Part shown: in pieces, positions 17,519-25,765 of the stretch | Layout of the letters: each line of letters opens with the position of its first letter | Position numbering within the stretch: position 1 is the first letter of the stretch | Source: Janthinobacterium sp. GW458P | GTDB taxonomy: Bacteria; Pseudomonadota; Gammaproteobacteria; Burkholderiales; Burkholderiaceae_D | Direction of reading: 5' to 3' | NCBI RefSeq assembly: GCF_002127585.1 | Contig: NZ_NEGZ01000002.1 | Location: 93,774-157,773, forward strand | DNA length: 64,000 bases | Program-made: the position numbers and the translations under genes | The notes under the pieces: generated by a model | Databases searched by the model: none | Seen by the model: the letters and a program-made list of their open reading frames with translations, nothing else | Told to the model about the DNA's origin: nothing

Positions 17519-18043
17519 ATGGATGACGCGCGCCGGCAGCAGCTTACCGAGATCGTCGCCGCGAAAGCCGGCGTGGATGCGGCCTGCGCGGCGCGCCACC
17601 TGGCGCAGCATGATGACGACGTGGCCGCCGCCCTGCGCGGCATTGACGCCGAGCGCTACACGCTGACGCAGCGCCTGCTGAACAAGTACCGGCGCGACCC
17701 GCAAGACGCGCTGCAGCAGGTAGCGCTGGCCGTGCTGCAGCAGGAAGGCATCCGCGACGACCGCGTGCTGCGTTCTGAACGCATCGCGGCCCTGGCGCCG
17801 CCCGTCGCCGGCGTGGTGCTGCTGGCCGAGTGGCTGGCCTATGTGGAATGGGAAGGCTTCGACAGCGCGCTGTACGCGAATATCGACGCGGTGGCCGCGT
17901 TCATCGCCGGCGAATTGGACCTGCCCGGGGTGGCGGCCAACCTGCTGCAGGCGCGCGACGAATGCGCGTTCGAGGCGCAGCGCCCCGCACTGGCGCTGGC
18001 CGCGCTGGCGTACATCGAACGCCACATGACGCAGTTTCCCTGA
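17519..18043 (+). CDS. Uncharacterised protein downstream of map
   Basis: I do not recognise the family of this 174-aa acidic, alanine-rich, mostly helical protein. The first 45 residues (ARRQQLTEIVAAKAGVDAAC, then HLAQHDDDVAAALRGID) look like a small three-helix UBA/TS-N-type fold, as in elongation factor Ts and NAC. There is no signal peptide or membrane segment. It begins two bases after the map stop, so it is co-transcribed with, and perhaps translationally coupled to, map. Confidence 0.7.
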   Translation: MDDARRQQLTEIVAAKAGVDAACAARHLAQHDDDVAAALRGIDAERYTLTQRLLNKYRRDPQDALQQVALAVLQQEGIRDDRVLRSERIAALAPPVAGVVLLAEWLAYVEWEGFDSALYANIDAVAAFIAGELDLPGVAANLLQARDECAFEAQRPALALAALAYIERHMTQFP

Positions 18044-18119
18044 CGGCGGGCGCTTTGCCGCCGGCGTGGCAGGTCTTACAATGGAGGCAAGCACTGTTGC
18101 CCCATTTTGAAGACTCCAC

Positions 18120-18764
18120 ATGAGCGATTTTCCCGAAGATATCTACACCGAGCCGTCCGTTGACGTGCACACGCTGAACAACCTGGGCCCATTGACCGGC
18201 ATGGCCGGCATCTGGACGGGCACGCGCGGCCTGGACGTCAAGCCGAAAGCCGACGGCCCGCGCAAGCAGGCCTTCGTCGAGCGCATCGAGCTGCAGCCTA
18301 TCGACCCCGTCACCAACGGCCCGCAACTGTTCTACGGCTTGCGCTACTACATCCACATCACCAAGCCGGACCAGGTCAAAACCTACCATGAGCAAGTCGG
18401 TTACTGGCTGTGGGAGCCGGCCACGGGCGCCGTGATCCAGACCCTGGCCATCCCGCGCGGCCAGATCGCCATGGCGTCGGGCACGACGACGGCGGACGCC
18501 ACCAGTTTCGAACTGGTGGCCAAACGTGATTCGACGGCCTACGGCATCTGCTCGAATCCCTTCCTTGAACACGCGTTTACCACCGTCGAATACCGCATCA
18601 AGGTCGACATCCACGCCGACGGCAGCTGGGGCTATGACGAAGACACGGTCATGCTCATTCGCGGCAAGGATGAACCGTTCCACCACACGGACCGCAACCT
18701 GCTGACGAAAATCGGCGAGCCGACGCCGAATCCGATGGCCTTGCAGGCGCTGGCGGCGGTGTAA
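18120..18764 (+). CDS. Heme-binding-like (nitrobindin/FABP-type) beta-barrel protein
   Basis: This 214-aa protein has the layout of nitrobindin-like beta-barrels: an N-terminal LGPLTGMAGIWTGTRGLD, then LFYGLRYYIHITKPDQ and a GYWLWEPATGAVIQTLAIPRG segment. Members of this fold bind heme or small hydrophobic ligands. Whether this protein keeps the heme ligand is not clear from sequence. It has no signal peptide. It is probably transcribed separately from map, with a 76-base gap. A cluster of hairpin repeats follows its stop codon. Confidence 0.7.
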   Translation: MSDFPEDIYTEPSVDVHTLNNLGPLTGMAGIWTGTRGLDVKPKADGPRKQAFVERIELQPIDPVTNGPQLFYGLRYYIHITKPDQVKTYHEQVGYWLWEPATGAVIQTLAIPRGQIAMASGTTTADATSFELVAKRDSTAYGICSNPFLEHAFTTVEYRIKVDIHADGSWGYDEDTVMLIRGKDEPFHHTDRNLLTKIGEPTPNPMALQALAAV

Positions 18765-18782
18765 AAATCAAAAAGCGGCGAC

Positions 18783-19245
18783 TTTTGCCGCCGCTCTGCT
18801 GGAGCGCCTGAAAAATGCTCAGGGCTAGGCGCGTTGCCGCAGGCAGTACGAACGTACGGCCAGGCAAGGCAACAACGCCATGGGCTTTTTCTCAGGTCTT
18901 TTGTCGCCGCTCTGCTGGAGCGCCTGAAAAATGCTCCGGGCTAGGCGCGTTGCCGCAGGCAGTACGAACGTACGGCCAGGCAAGGCAACAACGCCATGGG
19001 CTTTTTCTCAGGTCTATTGTCGCCGCTCTGCTGGAGCGCGTGAAAAATGCTCCGGGCTAGGCGCGTTGCCGCAGGCAGTACGAACGTACGGCCAGGCAAG
19101 GCAACAACGCCATGGGCTTTTTCTCAGGTCTTTTGTCGCCGCTCTGCTGGAGCGCCTGAAAAATGCTCAGGGCTAGGCGCGTTGCCACAGGCAGTACGAA
19201 CGTACGGCCAGGCAAGGCAACAACGCCATGGGCTTTTTCTCAGGT
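18783..19245. repeat. Family A hairpin repeat, four tandem 116-bp copies (A2)
   Basis: Four head-to-tail copies lie at 18783-18898, 18899-19014, 19015-19130 and 19131-19245. They are nearly identical; differences include AGGG/CGGG after AAATGCTC, one CGCGTG for CGCCTG, and one GCCACAGG for GCCGCAGG. Each carries an inner palindrome GTACG-AA-CGTAC and outer arms GTTGCC / GGCAAC. The array fills the space between two convergent genes. Read on the minus strand it aligns with the element at 63851-64000. The short open frames within the copies are identical by descent of the repeat and are not credible genes. Confidence 0.9.
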
Positions 19246-19250
19246 GCTCC

Positions 19251-21713
19251 TTAAGGTTTGCCTTGCGCGACGGCCTTAATCGCGCGCTCCTCTCCCATGG
19301 CGGCAGCGATCTTCCAGCGCTGCATGGCGCTGTCGCGGTCCGGGCGCTTCAAGCCGGCGCCTTCCCAGTCCATCAGGCCCAGGTTGTAGATGTCGCCCGC
19401 GCTGCCCTTGTCAGCGGCCAGGGTGAACCATTTGCGCGCTTCCTTATGGTTGACGGGAAACTGGTAGCCGCGCACGTGGTACAGGCCCAGCAAATGCATG
19501 GCTTGCGCATTGCCCTTGTTGGCCGCCTGCTTCAGCAGGTCCAGGCCGCGCGCCATATTGCGCGGCTCCTGCCAGCCTTCGGCCAGCATCACGCCCTTTG
19601 CCGTCAGCGCGTAGCTGTCGTTCTTCACCAGGCCCTTGCCGACCAGGGGCTTGGCGGCCACCTGGCGCGCCTCGCGCTGGCGCGCCGTCGGCGCCGTGAC
19701 GGGGCCGTTCTGGCCTTCGCCCATCAGCAGCATCCAGCCATACAGGCCATACGCGCCCGCGTCGCCCTTGCCGACCAGGCTTTCCAGCATGGCCAGCGCC
19801 TGCGTCTTGTCGCCATTTTCATACAGTTTGACGGCCCTGGCGCTGCTTGCGTCCGGCGGCACGGTGGCCGGTGCATGGGGCGCGACGGGCGCCGAGGCCA
19901 TGGCCGTTTGCGGTGGCGCAGAAGCGGGACGCACGCGCGCGGGCAAGCCATAGCTGGCGGCCAGCACGGCGACGCTGGCGGGCGCCAGGATCAGCACGTG
20001 GGCCAGCTGGTTGCGGCGGCCCTTGCCGGCGATGCCCATGGCCCGTGCGGCCTGCTGCTGGCCGCCCAGCGCCTCGCTCAGCACGTTCTTGACCTTGCGG
20101 TTGAACAGCCAGTAGCCGGCGCCCGCGACGAACAGGCCGGCGACGGCGGCCGCACCGCGCCCTGCGAAGAACCAGGCGGCGATGGCGGCGGCCAGGGCGG
20201 CCAGCGCGCTTTTCCACCAGAACTGCTTGGCCAGCCGCGTGTAGACCTGGCGCAAGGCACCGAGCACGCAGGTGCGCACATTGTTGGCATACTCGGCGGA
20301 GACGACATCGACGTGGGCGTGGTCCGCGTCGCCGCTGAGGACAGACTCGATCACGTCCGCATTCAATTCCGATGCGGCCACGTCGCGCAGCGGCGTCAAT
20401 AAGCCCTGGACGTGGGCCGAGAACAGGCCGTCGTCGGCGCTGCCGGCCAGCGCGTCGCTGAGCGCCTTGAGGTCGCCGCGCAGCAGCTTTTCCACGATGT
20501 CGTCCAGGGTCAGCCAGCGCAAGTCCGTGCCGTACGCCACCAGGTGGTGCTTTTCCCCGTTGCAGGCGGCGTCCAGGCGCACGATGCGCAGCTTGCCCCC
20601 GTACAGGGCGTCGACTTCCTGCGGCTGGTCTTCATTGTAGATGCTCACTTTCGCCAGGGCCAGGCTGCTGGCGATGGCTGCCAGTGAGTGCACGCTCTCC
20701 TTGTCGCGGATGCGGCGCGCGTCGTCTGGCGCCTGCTTGGGCAGGCTGACGCTATAGCCGGGCGCCACGTGCACGTCGATCCAGGCCGCCTTGCCCACCT
20801 TGCCGGAACCGTCGCACGGGTTGCAGCGCAGGTCGCCCGCGCCGCTGCAGGTGCGGCAGGTGACCTTGCCGCTGGCGCGGCAGGTGGCGCAATTGATGTT
20901 GCCGGAACCGTGGCAGGTGTTGCACGTGACCTTGCCGAAGCTGCAATGGTAGCAATTGCGGTGCTCGGTGCGGTACTGCGTGCGCGTTTCGCTGTGGTAG
21001 CTGGTGTGCGAGCTGCCGTTGCTGTAGGTGGTAGTGGGTACTTGCACCGTCACGTAGTCGGTGACTTGTTCGGCCACCGTGCCGTTGCCGTTGCAATACG
21101 AGCAGGAGACCTTGCCGCTGCCGTAGCAGCCGTAGGCGTCGCAGCTGACGGTGCGCCCGCCGTGGCAGGTCCAGCACGTTTCCGTGGTCAAGCCGTGGCA
21201 GGTATGGCAGCCGATGCGGCCTTTGCCGGAACAGGCGCTGCAGGTATCGAGGTGCCAGTACTTGACGGCGTGCGGCAGGTAGATGCCCGCCTCGATGCCG
21301 TTGTAGGCCTGGCCCGGCTGGCGCAGGGCGGCGTCAAGCTTGCCTGCCGCGCGGCGCAGCCTTTCCTTCTCCTGCGTGTGAGCGAGCGCTCCCACCTCGT
21401 GGGAGCCACAGCGGCAGTCATTTCCCGCCGGCGCAAAATAGCCATTGATGACGCGCTGCTCGAAGCGCGCCTCGAGCGCGTAATTCGCCTGCAGCGAAAA
21501 ATCCTGCAGCACGTCTTCCTCGCCCAGCGGCGTGATGTCCTGCGGCTCGAAACGCGTCTTGTCCTGCACCAGGGTGCGCAGCTTGCCCAATACGGTGGGG
21601 ATGTCCTCTTTGCCGAGCTTGAGGGGCGCTGGCGCCGTCGCGGCCGTCTCTGTCACCTGCGGCGCAACCTCGCTGCCTGGGGTTTCATGGGCCGTCTCGG
21701 TGCTGGAGTTCAT
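19251..21713 (-). CDS. Membrane protein with DnaJ-type zinc-ribbon repeats and Sel1-like repeats
   Basis: This 820-aa protein of unknown role has an unusual domain order. Residues 1-150 are a soluble region. Two cysteine blocks follow (about 155-215 and 252-303) with ten CxxC-type pairs, many as CxxCxGxG, as in the DnaJ zinc-binding domain but without a J domain. A linker region leads to two predicted membrane segments (about 500-537 and 566-588). Sel1/TPR-like repeats occupy about 650-815 (AYGLYGWMLLMGEG, AQAMHLLGLYHVRG, GDIYNLGLMDWEGAG). Sel1 repeats usually mediate protein-protein contacts. It is monocistronic, with the tandem repeat array immediately downstream. Confidence 0.8.
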   Translation of the reverse strand: MNSSTETAHETPGSEVAPQVTETAATAPAPLKLGKEDIPTVLGKLRTLVQDKTRFEPQDITPLGEEDVLQDFSLQANYALEARFEQRVINGYFAPAGNDCRCGSHEVGALAHTQEKERLRRAAGKLDAALRQPGQAYNGIEAGIYLPHAVKYWHLDTCSACSGKGRIGCHTCHGLTTETCWTCHGGRTVSCDAYGCYGSGKVSCSYCNGNGTVAEQVTDYVTVQVPTTTYSNGSSHTSYHSETRTQYRTEHRNCYHCSFGKVTCNTCHGSGNINCATCRASGKVTCRTCSGAGDLRCNPCDGSGKVGKAAWIDVHVAPGYSVSLPKQAPDDARRIRDKESVHSLAAIASSLALAKVSIYNEDQPQEVDALYGGKLRIVRLDAACNGEKHHLVAYGTDLRWLTLDDIVEKLLRGDLKALSDALAGSADDGLFSAHVQGLLTPLRDVAASELNADVIESVLSGDADHAHVDVVSAEYANNVRTCVLGALRQVYTRLAKQFWWKSALAALAAAIAAWFFAGRGAAAVAGLFVAGAGYWLFNRKVKNVLSEALGGQQQAARAMGIAGKGRRNQLAHVLILAPASVAVLAASYGLPARVRPASAPPQTAMASAPVAPHAPATVPPDASSARAVKLYENGDKTQALAMLESLVGKGDAGAYGLYGWMLLMGEGQNGPVTAPTARQREARQVAAKPLVGKGLVKNDSYALTAKGVMLAEGWQEPRNMARGLDLLKQAANKGNAQAMHLLGLYHVRGYQFPVNHKEARKWFTLAADKGSAGDIYNLGLMDWEGAGLKRPDRDSAMQRWKIAAAMGEERAIKAVAQGKP

Positions 21714-21792
21714 GCGCGTCCTTTTGCTCTCTGGAAAGATGTTTGAATTTTAGCATCCATGCCTGGAAAGCATGCAGTTTAGTCCACGTTTT

Positions 21793-22572
21793 TCAGCGCA
21801 GGCCGCGGCGGAACTGGTCGGGCGTGCCGCCGCTCTGGCGGCGAAACATGGCGATGAAGGCCGAGGCCGTGCTGTAGCCCAGTTCCAGCGCGATCGCCTG
21901 CACGGTATCTCCCTGTTCCAGCATCGGCAGGGCCGCCAGGAAGCGCTGGCGCTGGCGCCATTCGCCGAAGGGCATGCCCAGCTCGCGCTGACAGCGGCGC
22001 GCCAGCGTGCGCTCGGTGACGTGCAATTGCGCGGCCCACTCGGCCAGTGAGCGGTTACTTCCCGGCTCCGCCTGCAGGGCGGCCAGCAGCGCCGCGATGA
22101 CGGGTTCGTCGCTGCCGGGCAGATAGTTGCGGCTGCACGGCGCCAGCTGCAGCTGGTCGACCAGCACCTGCGCCAGGCGCTGGTCGGCTTCGGTGGCGGG
22201 CGTGGTGACGCCCCTTTCGGCGAAGTCGCCGAGTATGGCTTTGAGCAAGGGACTGAGCACCAGCGCGCACGGCTGCGCCGGCAGCTGCGCGCACAGGCCG
22301 GTATCGATGTAGGCGGAGTGAAATACGACGTCCTGGCGGATATAGCCGTCATGCAAGGTCTCGGGCGGTATCCACACGGCGTACTGGGGCGGCGACAGGT
22401 AGCGCTGGCCCGCCACCATGATTTCCATCACGCCCGTGGAGCAATACGTGAGCTGGCCCCACGGATGGCTCTGGTAATCGAACTGCTGGTGCGCGTGGTA
22501 ATCGTCGAGGCGGAAATACACGGGATAGGGCAGGGCGTCGGAAACGGCGGGGAAATGCTGGTTGCTGGCCAT
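21793..22572 (-). CDS. AraC-family transcriptional regulator
   Basis: This 259-aa protein has an N-terminal cupin-type sensor domain (about 20-110, with SHPWGQLTYCSTGVMEI and VWIPPETLHDGY). The C-terminal double helix-turn-helix (about 165-258) includes LAEWAAQLHVTERTLARR and AIALELGYSTASAFIAMFRR. It is divergent from an EamA-type exporter gene. This arrangement is common for regulators that control the neighbouring efflux gene, so the exporter is the likely target. Confidence 0.9.
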   Translation of the reverse strand: MASNQHFPAVSDALPYPVYFRLDDYHAHQQFDYQSHPWGQLTYCSTGVMEIMVAGQRYLSPPQYAVWIPPETLHDGYIRQDVVFHSAYIDTGLCAQLPAQPCALVLSPLLKAILGDFAERGVTTPATEADQRLAQVLVDQLQLAPCSRNYLPGSDEPVIAALLAALQAEPGSNRSLAEWAAQLHVTERTLARRCQRELGMPFGEWRQRQRFLAALPMLEQGDTVQAIALELGYSTASAFIAMFRRQSGGTPDQFRRGLR

Positions 22573-22680
22573 GGTATCTCCTGTTTTGTCCTGTTCTTCG
22601 CATCGTTTGTCCGGTTTTCATTATATCCATGGAATCGGACCATGCGAAAATGGCAGTCATTGAATCGTGGAGTTACTTGC

Positions 22681-23571
22681 ATGAAAGCCAAGCATTATCT
22701 GTTTCCCGTGATTGCCGTGCTGATCTGGGCCATCAACACCATCGTCAGCAAGATGGCCGTGGGCGTGATCGACCCGGCCGCCATCTCGTTCTATCGCTGG
22801 CTGCTGGCCGGCGTGCTGCTGGCGCTCGTGTTTGCCCGTCCCGTGTGGAAGCAGCGCTCCGTGGTGAAACCGTATCTGGGCAAACTGTTTGTGCTGGGCA
22901 TGTTGGGCATGGTCATGTACCAGTGCCTCGCGTATATCGCCGCGCAGACGACGACGGCCACCAACATGGGCATCCTCGCGTCGATGATGCCGCTGCTGGC
23001 CGTGGGCCTGTCCGTGCTGGTGCTGAAAGAGGCGCCCACCGTGGGCGGCGTGTTCGGCGGCATCGTGTCCTTGCTGGGACTCGGCTACCTGCTCAGCCAT
23101 GGCGACCCGGCCGCGCTGCTCGCTCATGGCGCGGCCGTGGGCGACGCCCTGATGCTGCTGGCCTGCCTGTCGTATGCGGGCTACGGCGTGCTGCTCAAGC
23201 GGTGGAAGATTCCCCTGAATAACTGGCACTCCTTGCTGATCCAGGTCTGGTGCGCCGTGCCCGTGCTGTTCGTGTATTACCTGAGCCAGTCGGCGCCGCC
23301 CGTCACCGGCGCCGGCTTGCCGCTGGTACTGTTTGCCGGCATTCCCGCTTCCATCATCGCGCCGTTCTTGTGGATGCACGGCCTGGCCAGGCTGGGGCCG
23401 AGCCGCGCCACGACATTGATGAATCTGCTGCCCGTGTTCACGGTGATCATCGCCATGCTGTTCCTTGGTGAAACCTTGCACAGCTATGATGTGATCGGCG
23501 GCGGCGTGACCCTGCTGGGCGTGGTGATGGTGCAGTACCTGAAACGCCCATTGAGGCGCGCACAGGCGTAG
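22681..23571 (+). CDS. EamA/DMT-family inner-membrane transporter
   Basis: This 296-aa protein with about ten transmembrane helices has two EamA repeats (from residue 4 and from about 150). It starts HYLFPVIAVLIWAINTIVSK and has the second-repeat ending FLGETLHSYDVIGGGVTLLGV. The family exports metabolites or amino acids; the substrate is unknown. The ATG at 22681 is preferred over the longer in-frame reading because the hydrophobic first helix starts there and the upstream codons are not membrane-like. It is divergent from an araC gene. Confidence 0.88.
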   Translation: MKAKHYLFPVIAVLIWAINTIVSKMAVGVIDPAAISFYRWLLAGVLLALVFARPVWKQRSVVKPYLGKLFVLGMLGMVMYQCLAYIAAQTTTATNMGILASMMPLLAVGLSVLVLKEAPTVGGVFGGIVSLLGLGYLLSHGDPAALLAHGAAVGDALMLLACLSYAGYGVLLKRWKIPLNNWHSLLIQVWCAVPVLFVYYLSQSAPPVTGAGLPLVLFAGIPASIIAPFLWMHGLARLGPSRATTLMNLLPVFTVIIAMLFLGETLHSYDVIGGGVTLLGVVMVQYLKRPLRRAQA

Positions 23572-23609
23572 TATTTTTGCTATGCTGATGTTTTTCGCAA
23601 GGAGCCATC

Positions 23610-24197
23610 ATGCCGGACATTGATACCCTGTTGAGCGAACTCGAAGCCTTCGGCAGCAGCAACGATGCGGCGCACGCGGAGCGCGCCAGCCGCATGCTCA
23701 ACATCACGCGCGACACGGGCGAATTGCTGGCCGTGCTCGTGCACGCGCGCGGCGCGCGCCGGGTGCTGGAAATCGGCACCTCGAACGGTTACTCGACGCT
23801 GTGGCTGGCGCGCGCAGTGCAGGCGCTGGGCGGCAGCGTGGTGACGGTGGAAAAGGCGCAGGACAAGTTCGACATGGCGCACGCCAACTTTGTGCGCGCG
23901 CAATTGCAAGGCGTGATCGGTCAGCTGCTGGCCGACGCCGGCGACGTGCTGCGCGATGCGGCGGACGGCGCCTACGATTTCATCTTCCTCGATTCCGCGC
24001 GCCAGCAATACGAACAATGGTGGCCGCAGCTGGACCGCGTGCTGGCGGCCGGCGGCGTGCTGGTGGTCGACAACGCCAGCTCGCACTACGCGGACATGGC
24101 GCAGTTTCTTGACGCCATCCGCGCCGACAGCCGCTACACGACGTGCCTGGCCACGGTCGGCAAGGGCGAATTCATCGCCGTCAAGGCGGGCAACTAA
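23610..24197 (+). CDS. SAM-dependent O-methyltransferase (class I)
   Basis: This 195-aa protein has a Rossmann methyltransferase core. The SAM-binding motif is VLEIGTSNGYSTLWLA (about residues 51-66), followed by an acidic VVTVEKAQDKFD and YDFIFLDSARQQYEQWW. These are typical of the caffeoyl-CoA/catechol-like O-methyltransferase family. The methyl acceptor is unknown. GGAG upstream supports the start. It is convergent with the methionine sulfoxide reductase gene, three bases away. Confidence 0.87.
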   Translation: MPDIDTLLSELEAFGSSNDAAHAERASRMLNITRDTGELLAVLVHARGARRVLEIGTSNGYSTLWLARAVQALGGSVVTVEKAQDKFDMAHANFVRAQLQGVIGQLLADAGDVLRDAADGAYDFIFLDSARQQYEQWWPQLDRVLAAGGVLVVDNASSHYADMAQFLDAIRADSRYTTCLATVGKGEFIAVKAGN

Positions 24198-24200
24198 CGC

Positions 24201-24710
24201 TTACTCGGCGACGATGGCCGCTTCCAGCACGCGCACCAGCGATTCGACGCCTCGGGCGTCGACCTCGTCGAAGCGGCCGGTCAATGGGCTGTCGAGGTCG
24301 AACACGCCGATGATGTGACCTTGCGCAAACACGGGCACCACCAGTTCCGAACGCGAATTGACGTCGCAGGCGATGTGGCCGGGAAACGCATGCACGTCCT
24401 GCACGACGATGGACTTGCCTTCGACCACCGTGGTGCCGCACACGCCGCGTCCTTTCTTGATGCGGATGCAGGCCGGCTTGCCCTGGAACGGCCCCAGCAC
24501 CAGTTCCTCGCCTTTCAGAAAGTAGAAACCGGCCCAGTTCAGGCCCGGCATGGCGTGGAAGACCAGCGAACTGAAGTTGGCCGTATTGGCGATGAAGTCG
24601 GTTTCGCCCGACAGCAAGCCTTGCAGCTGCGAACGCAGATCCGCATACATGGCTTGCTTGGCTTCGGGGGTATCGGTGGCGTAGGCGGTGTCGCTGAGGG
24701 TAAACGTCAT
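24201..24710 (-). CDS. Free methionine-(R)-sulfoxide reductase (GAF domain)
   Basis: This 169-aa single GAF-domain enzyme reduces free methionine-(R)-sulfoxide, an oxidative-damage repair step. The three redox cysteines are present at C81, C91 and C115, with the spacing of the E. coli enzyme (10 and 24 residues). Motifs include FHAMPGLNWAGFY, GPFQGKPACIRI and LDSPLTGRFDEVD. The start at 24710 is chosen because homology begins there; a longer frame upstream has no family resemblance. Confidence 0.92.
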   Translation of the reverse strand: MTFTLSDTAYATDTPEAKQAMYADLRSQLQGLLSGETDFIANTANFSSLVFHAMPGLNWAGFYFLKGEELVLGPFQGKPACIRIKKGRGVCGTTVVEGKSIVVQDVHAFPGHIACDVNSRSELVVPVFAQGHIIGVFDLDSPLTGRFDEVDARGVESLVRVLEAAIVAE

Positions 24711-24777
24711 GGTCGTGGCGGGGCGCAAAATGGGGAAGGCGCCATGGTAGCGCGTCTGGCGCGTCCGCGCGCGGCCC

Positions 24778-25680
24778 TCACTTTTGCAGATGTTCTTGCG
24801 CCAGCCGGCGCAGCAGGGGCAGGGCAGCATGCCCGTGTTCTTCCCGCCAGGCCAGGCCGATGCCGGCCGCCAGTTCCTCGCCCTCTGCCAATGGCCGGTA
24901 GGCCACGCCAGCGAGGCGCAGCGCGCGGAACGAGTCGGCCAGCAGCGCCATGCCCTTGCCGGCCGCGACGTCGCCGAGCAGCACGTGGTGGTCGGGCGCT
25001 TCGCGCAGGAAGGCGGGGGCGAAGCCGTGGCGGCGGAAAATGGCCTGGCAATGGTCGAAAAAGGCGGGCTGGCGCGCCCGTTCGAACCAGTAGATCGATT
25101 CCTGCGCGATATCAGACAGGCCCAGCTTGCGCTTCTTCGCCAGGCGGTGCCCGGCGGGCAGGGCCAGCATCATGGGCTGGCGCGCCAGCGGCTGCACGGC
25201 CAGCTCGAACGTGGCGCTGGGCAGGGCGAGCAGGGCGGCGTCGAGCTGGCCCTTGCGCACGGAGGCCACCAGGCGCGGCGACGGCGCCGCCGTCAGCTCC
25301 AGCCGGACATTGCCCAGTTGCGCCTCCAGCTGCCCTTCCAGCACCGCCAGCAGCGGACGGAACAGGCCCGCTTCCACGGAACTGGTCAGGCCCAGGCGCA
25401 GGCGCGCCGGGGCCGCATCGCGCTGCAGCGAGGTTTGCGCCGCATCCAGCAAGTCGAGGATGTGCAGCGCCTGCGGCAGCAGGGTGCGGCCCGCCTGCGT
25501 CAGGGCCACGCCCTGCGTGTCGCGCTCGAACAATCGGGCGCCCAGCTTGTCTTCCAGCGTCTTGATGGCGCGCGACAGGGGCGGCTGGGTCATATGCAAT
25601 TGCTCGGCCGCCTGGCGGAAGTTCAGGCAGCGGGCGACGGTGCAAAACAGGGTCAGGGCATGGGTGTCAAGGGCTCTCAT
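24778..25680 (-). CDS. LysR-family transcriptional regulator
   Basis: This 300-aa protein has an N-terminal winged helix (LTLFCTVARCLNFRQAAEQL, MTQPPLSRAIKTLEDKLGARLFERD) and a periplasmic-binding-like effector domain (about 90-295). It is divergent from an aldo/keto reductase gene with a dyad over its own start codon, so it probably controls that gene and itself. Confidence 0.92.
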   Translation of the reverse strand: MRALDTHALTLFCTVARCLNFRQAAEQLHMTQPPLSRAIKTLEDKLGARLFERDTQGVALTQAGRTLLPQALHILDLLDAAQTSLQRDAAPARLRLGLTSSVEAGLFRPLLAVLEGQLEAQLGNVRLELTAAPSPRLVASVRKGQLDAALLALPSATFELAVQPLARQPMMLALPAGHRLAKKRKLGLSDIAQESIYWFERARQPAFFDHCQAIFRRHGFAPAFLREAPDHHVLLGDVAAGKGMALLADSFRALRLAGVAYRPLAEGEELAAGIGLAWREEHGHAALPLLRRLAQEHLQK

Positions 25681-25693
25681 ACCAGAAAGGTAT
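25679..25693. promoter_or_regulatory. Candidate LysR-type binding dyad
   Basis: ATACC-AGAAA-GGTAT is a dyad with the T-N11-A layout typical of LysR-type sites. It overlaps the lysR start codon in the lysR/aldo-keto reductase divergent region, as expected for an autoregulatory site. Confidence 0.5.
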
Positions 25694-25765
25694 CACGAAA
25701 TCGCGCATTCCCCCGCCAGCCGGCGCGGTCTAGACTGGCCGCATTGACACTTGAGGGAGATCAAC

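Noticed and set aside
18783..19245. A CRISPR-like array
   Set aside because: The units are contiguous 116-bp repeats without unique spacers, and there are no cas genes.
18815..19245. Repeated small frames of about 81 codons starting MLRARRVAAG
   Set aside because: They arise from the same DNA repeat, run across copy boundaries and lack ribosome-binding sites; the array is better explained as hairpin repeats.
22318..22680. An N-terminal extension of the EamA transporter by 121 codons
   Set aside because: The extension overlaps the divergent araC gene and is not membrane-like; the family starts at the ATG at 22681.
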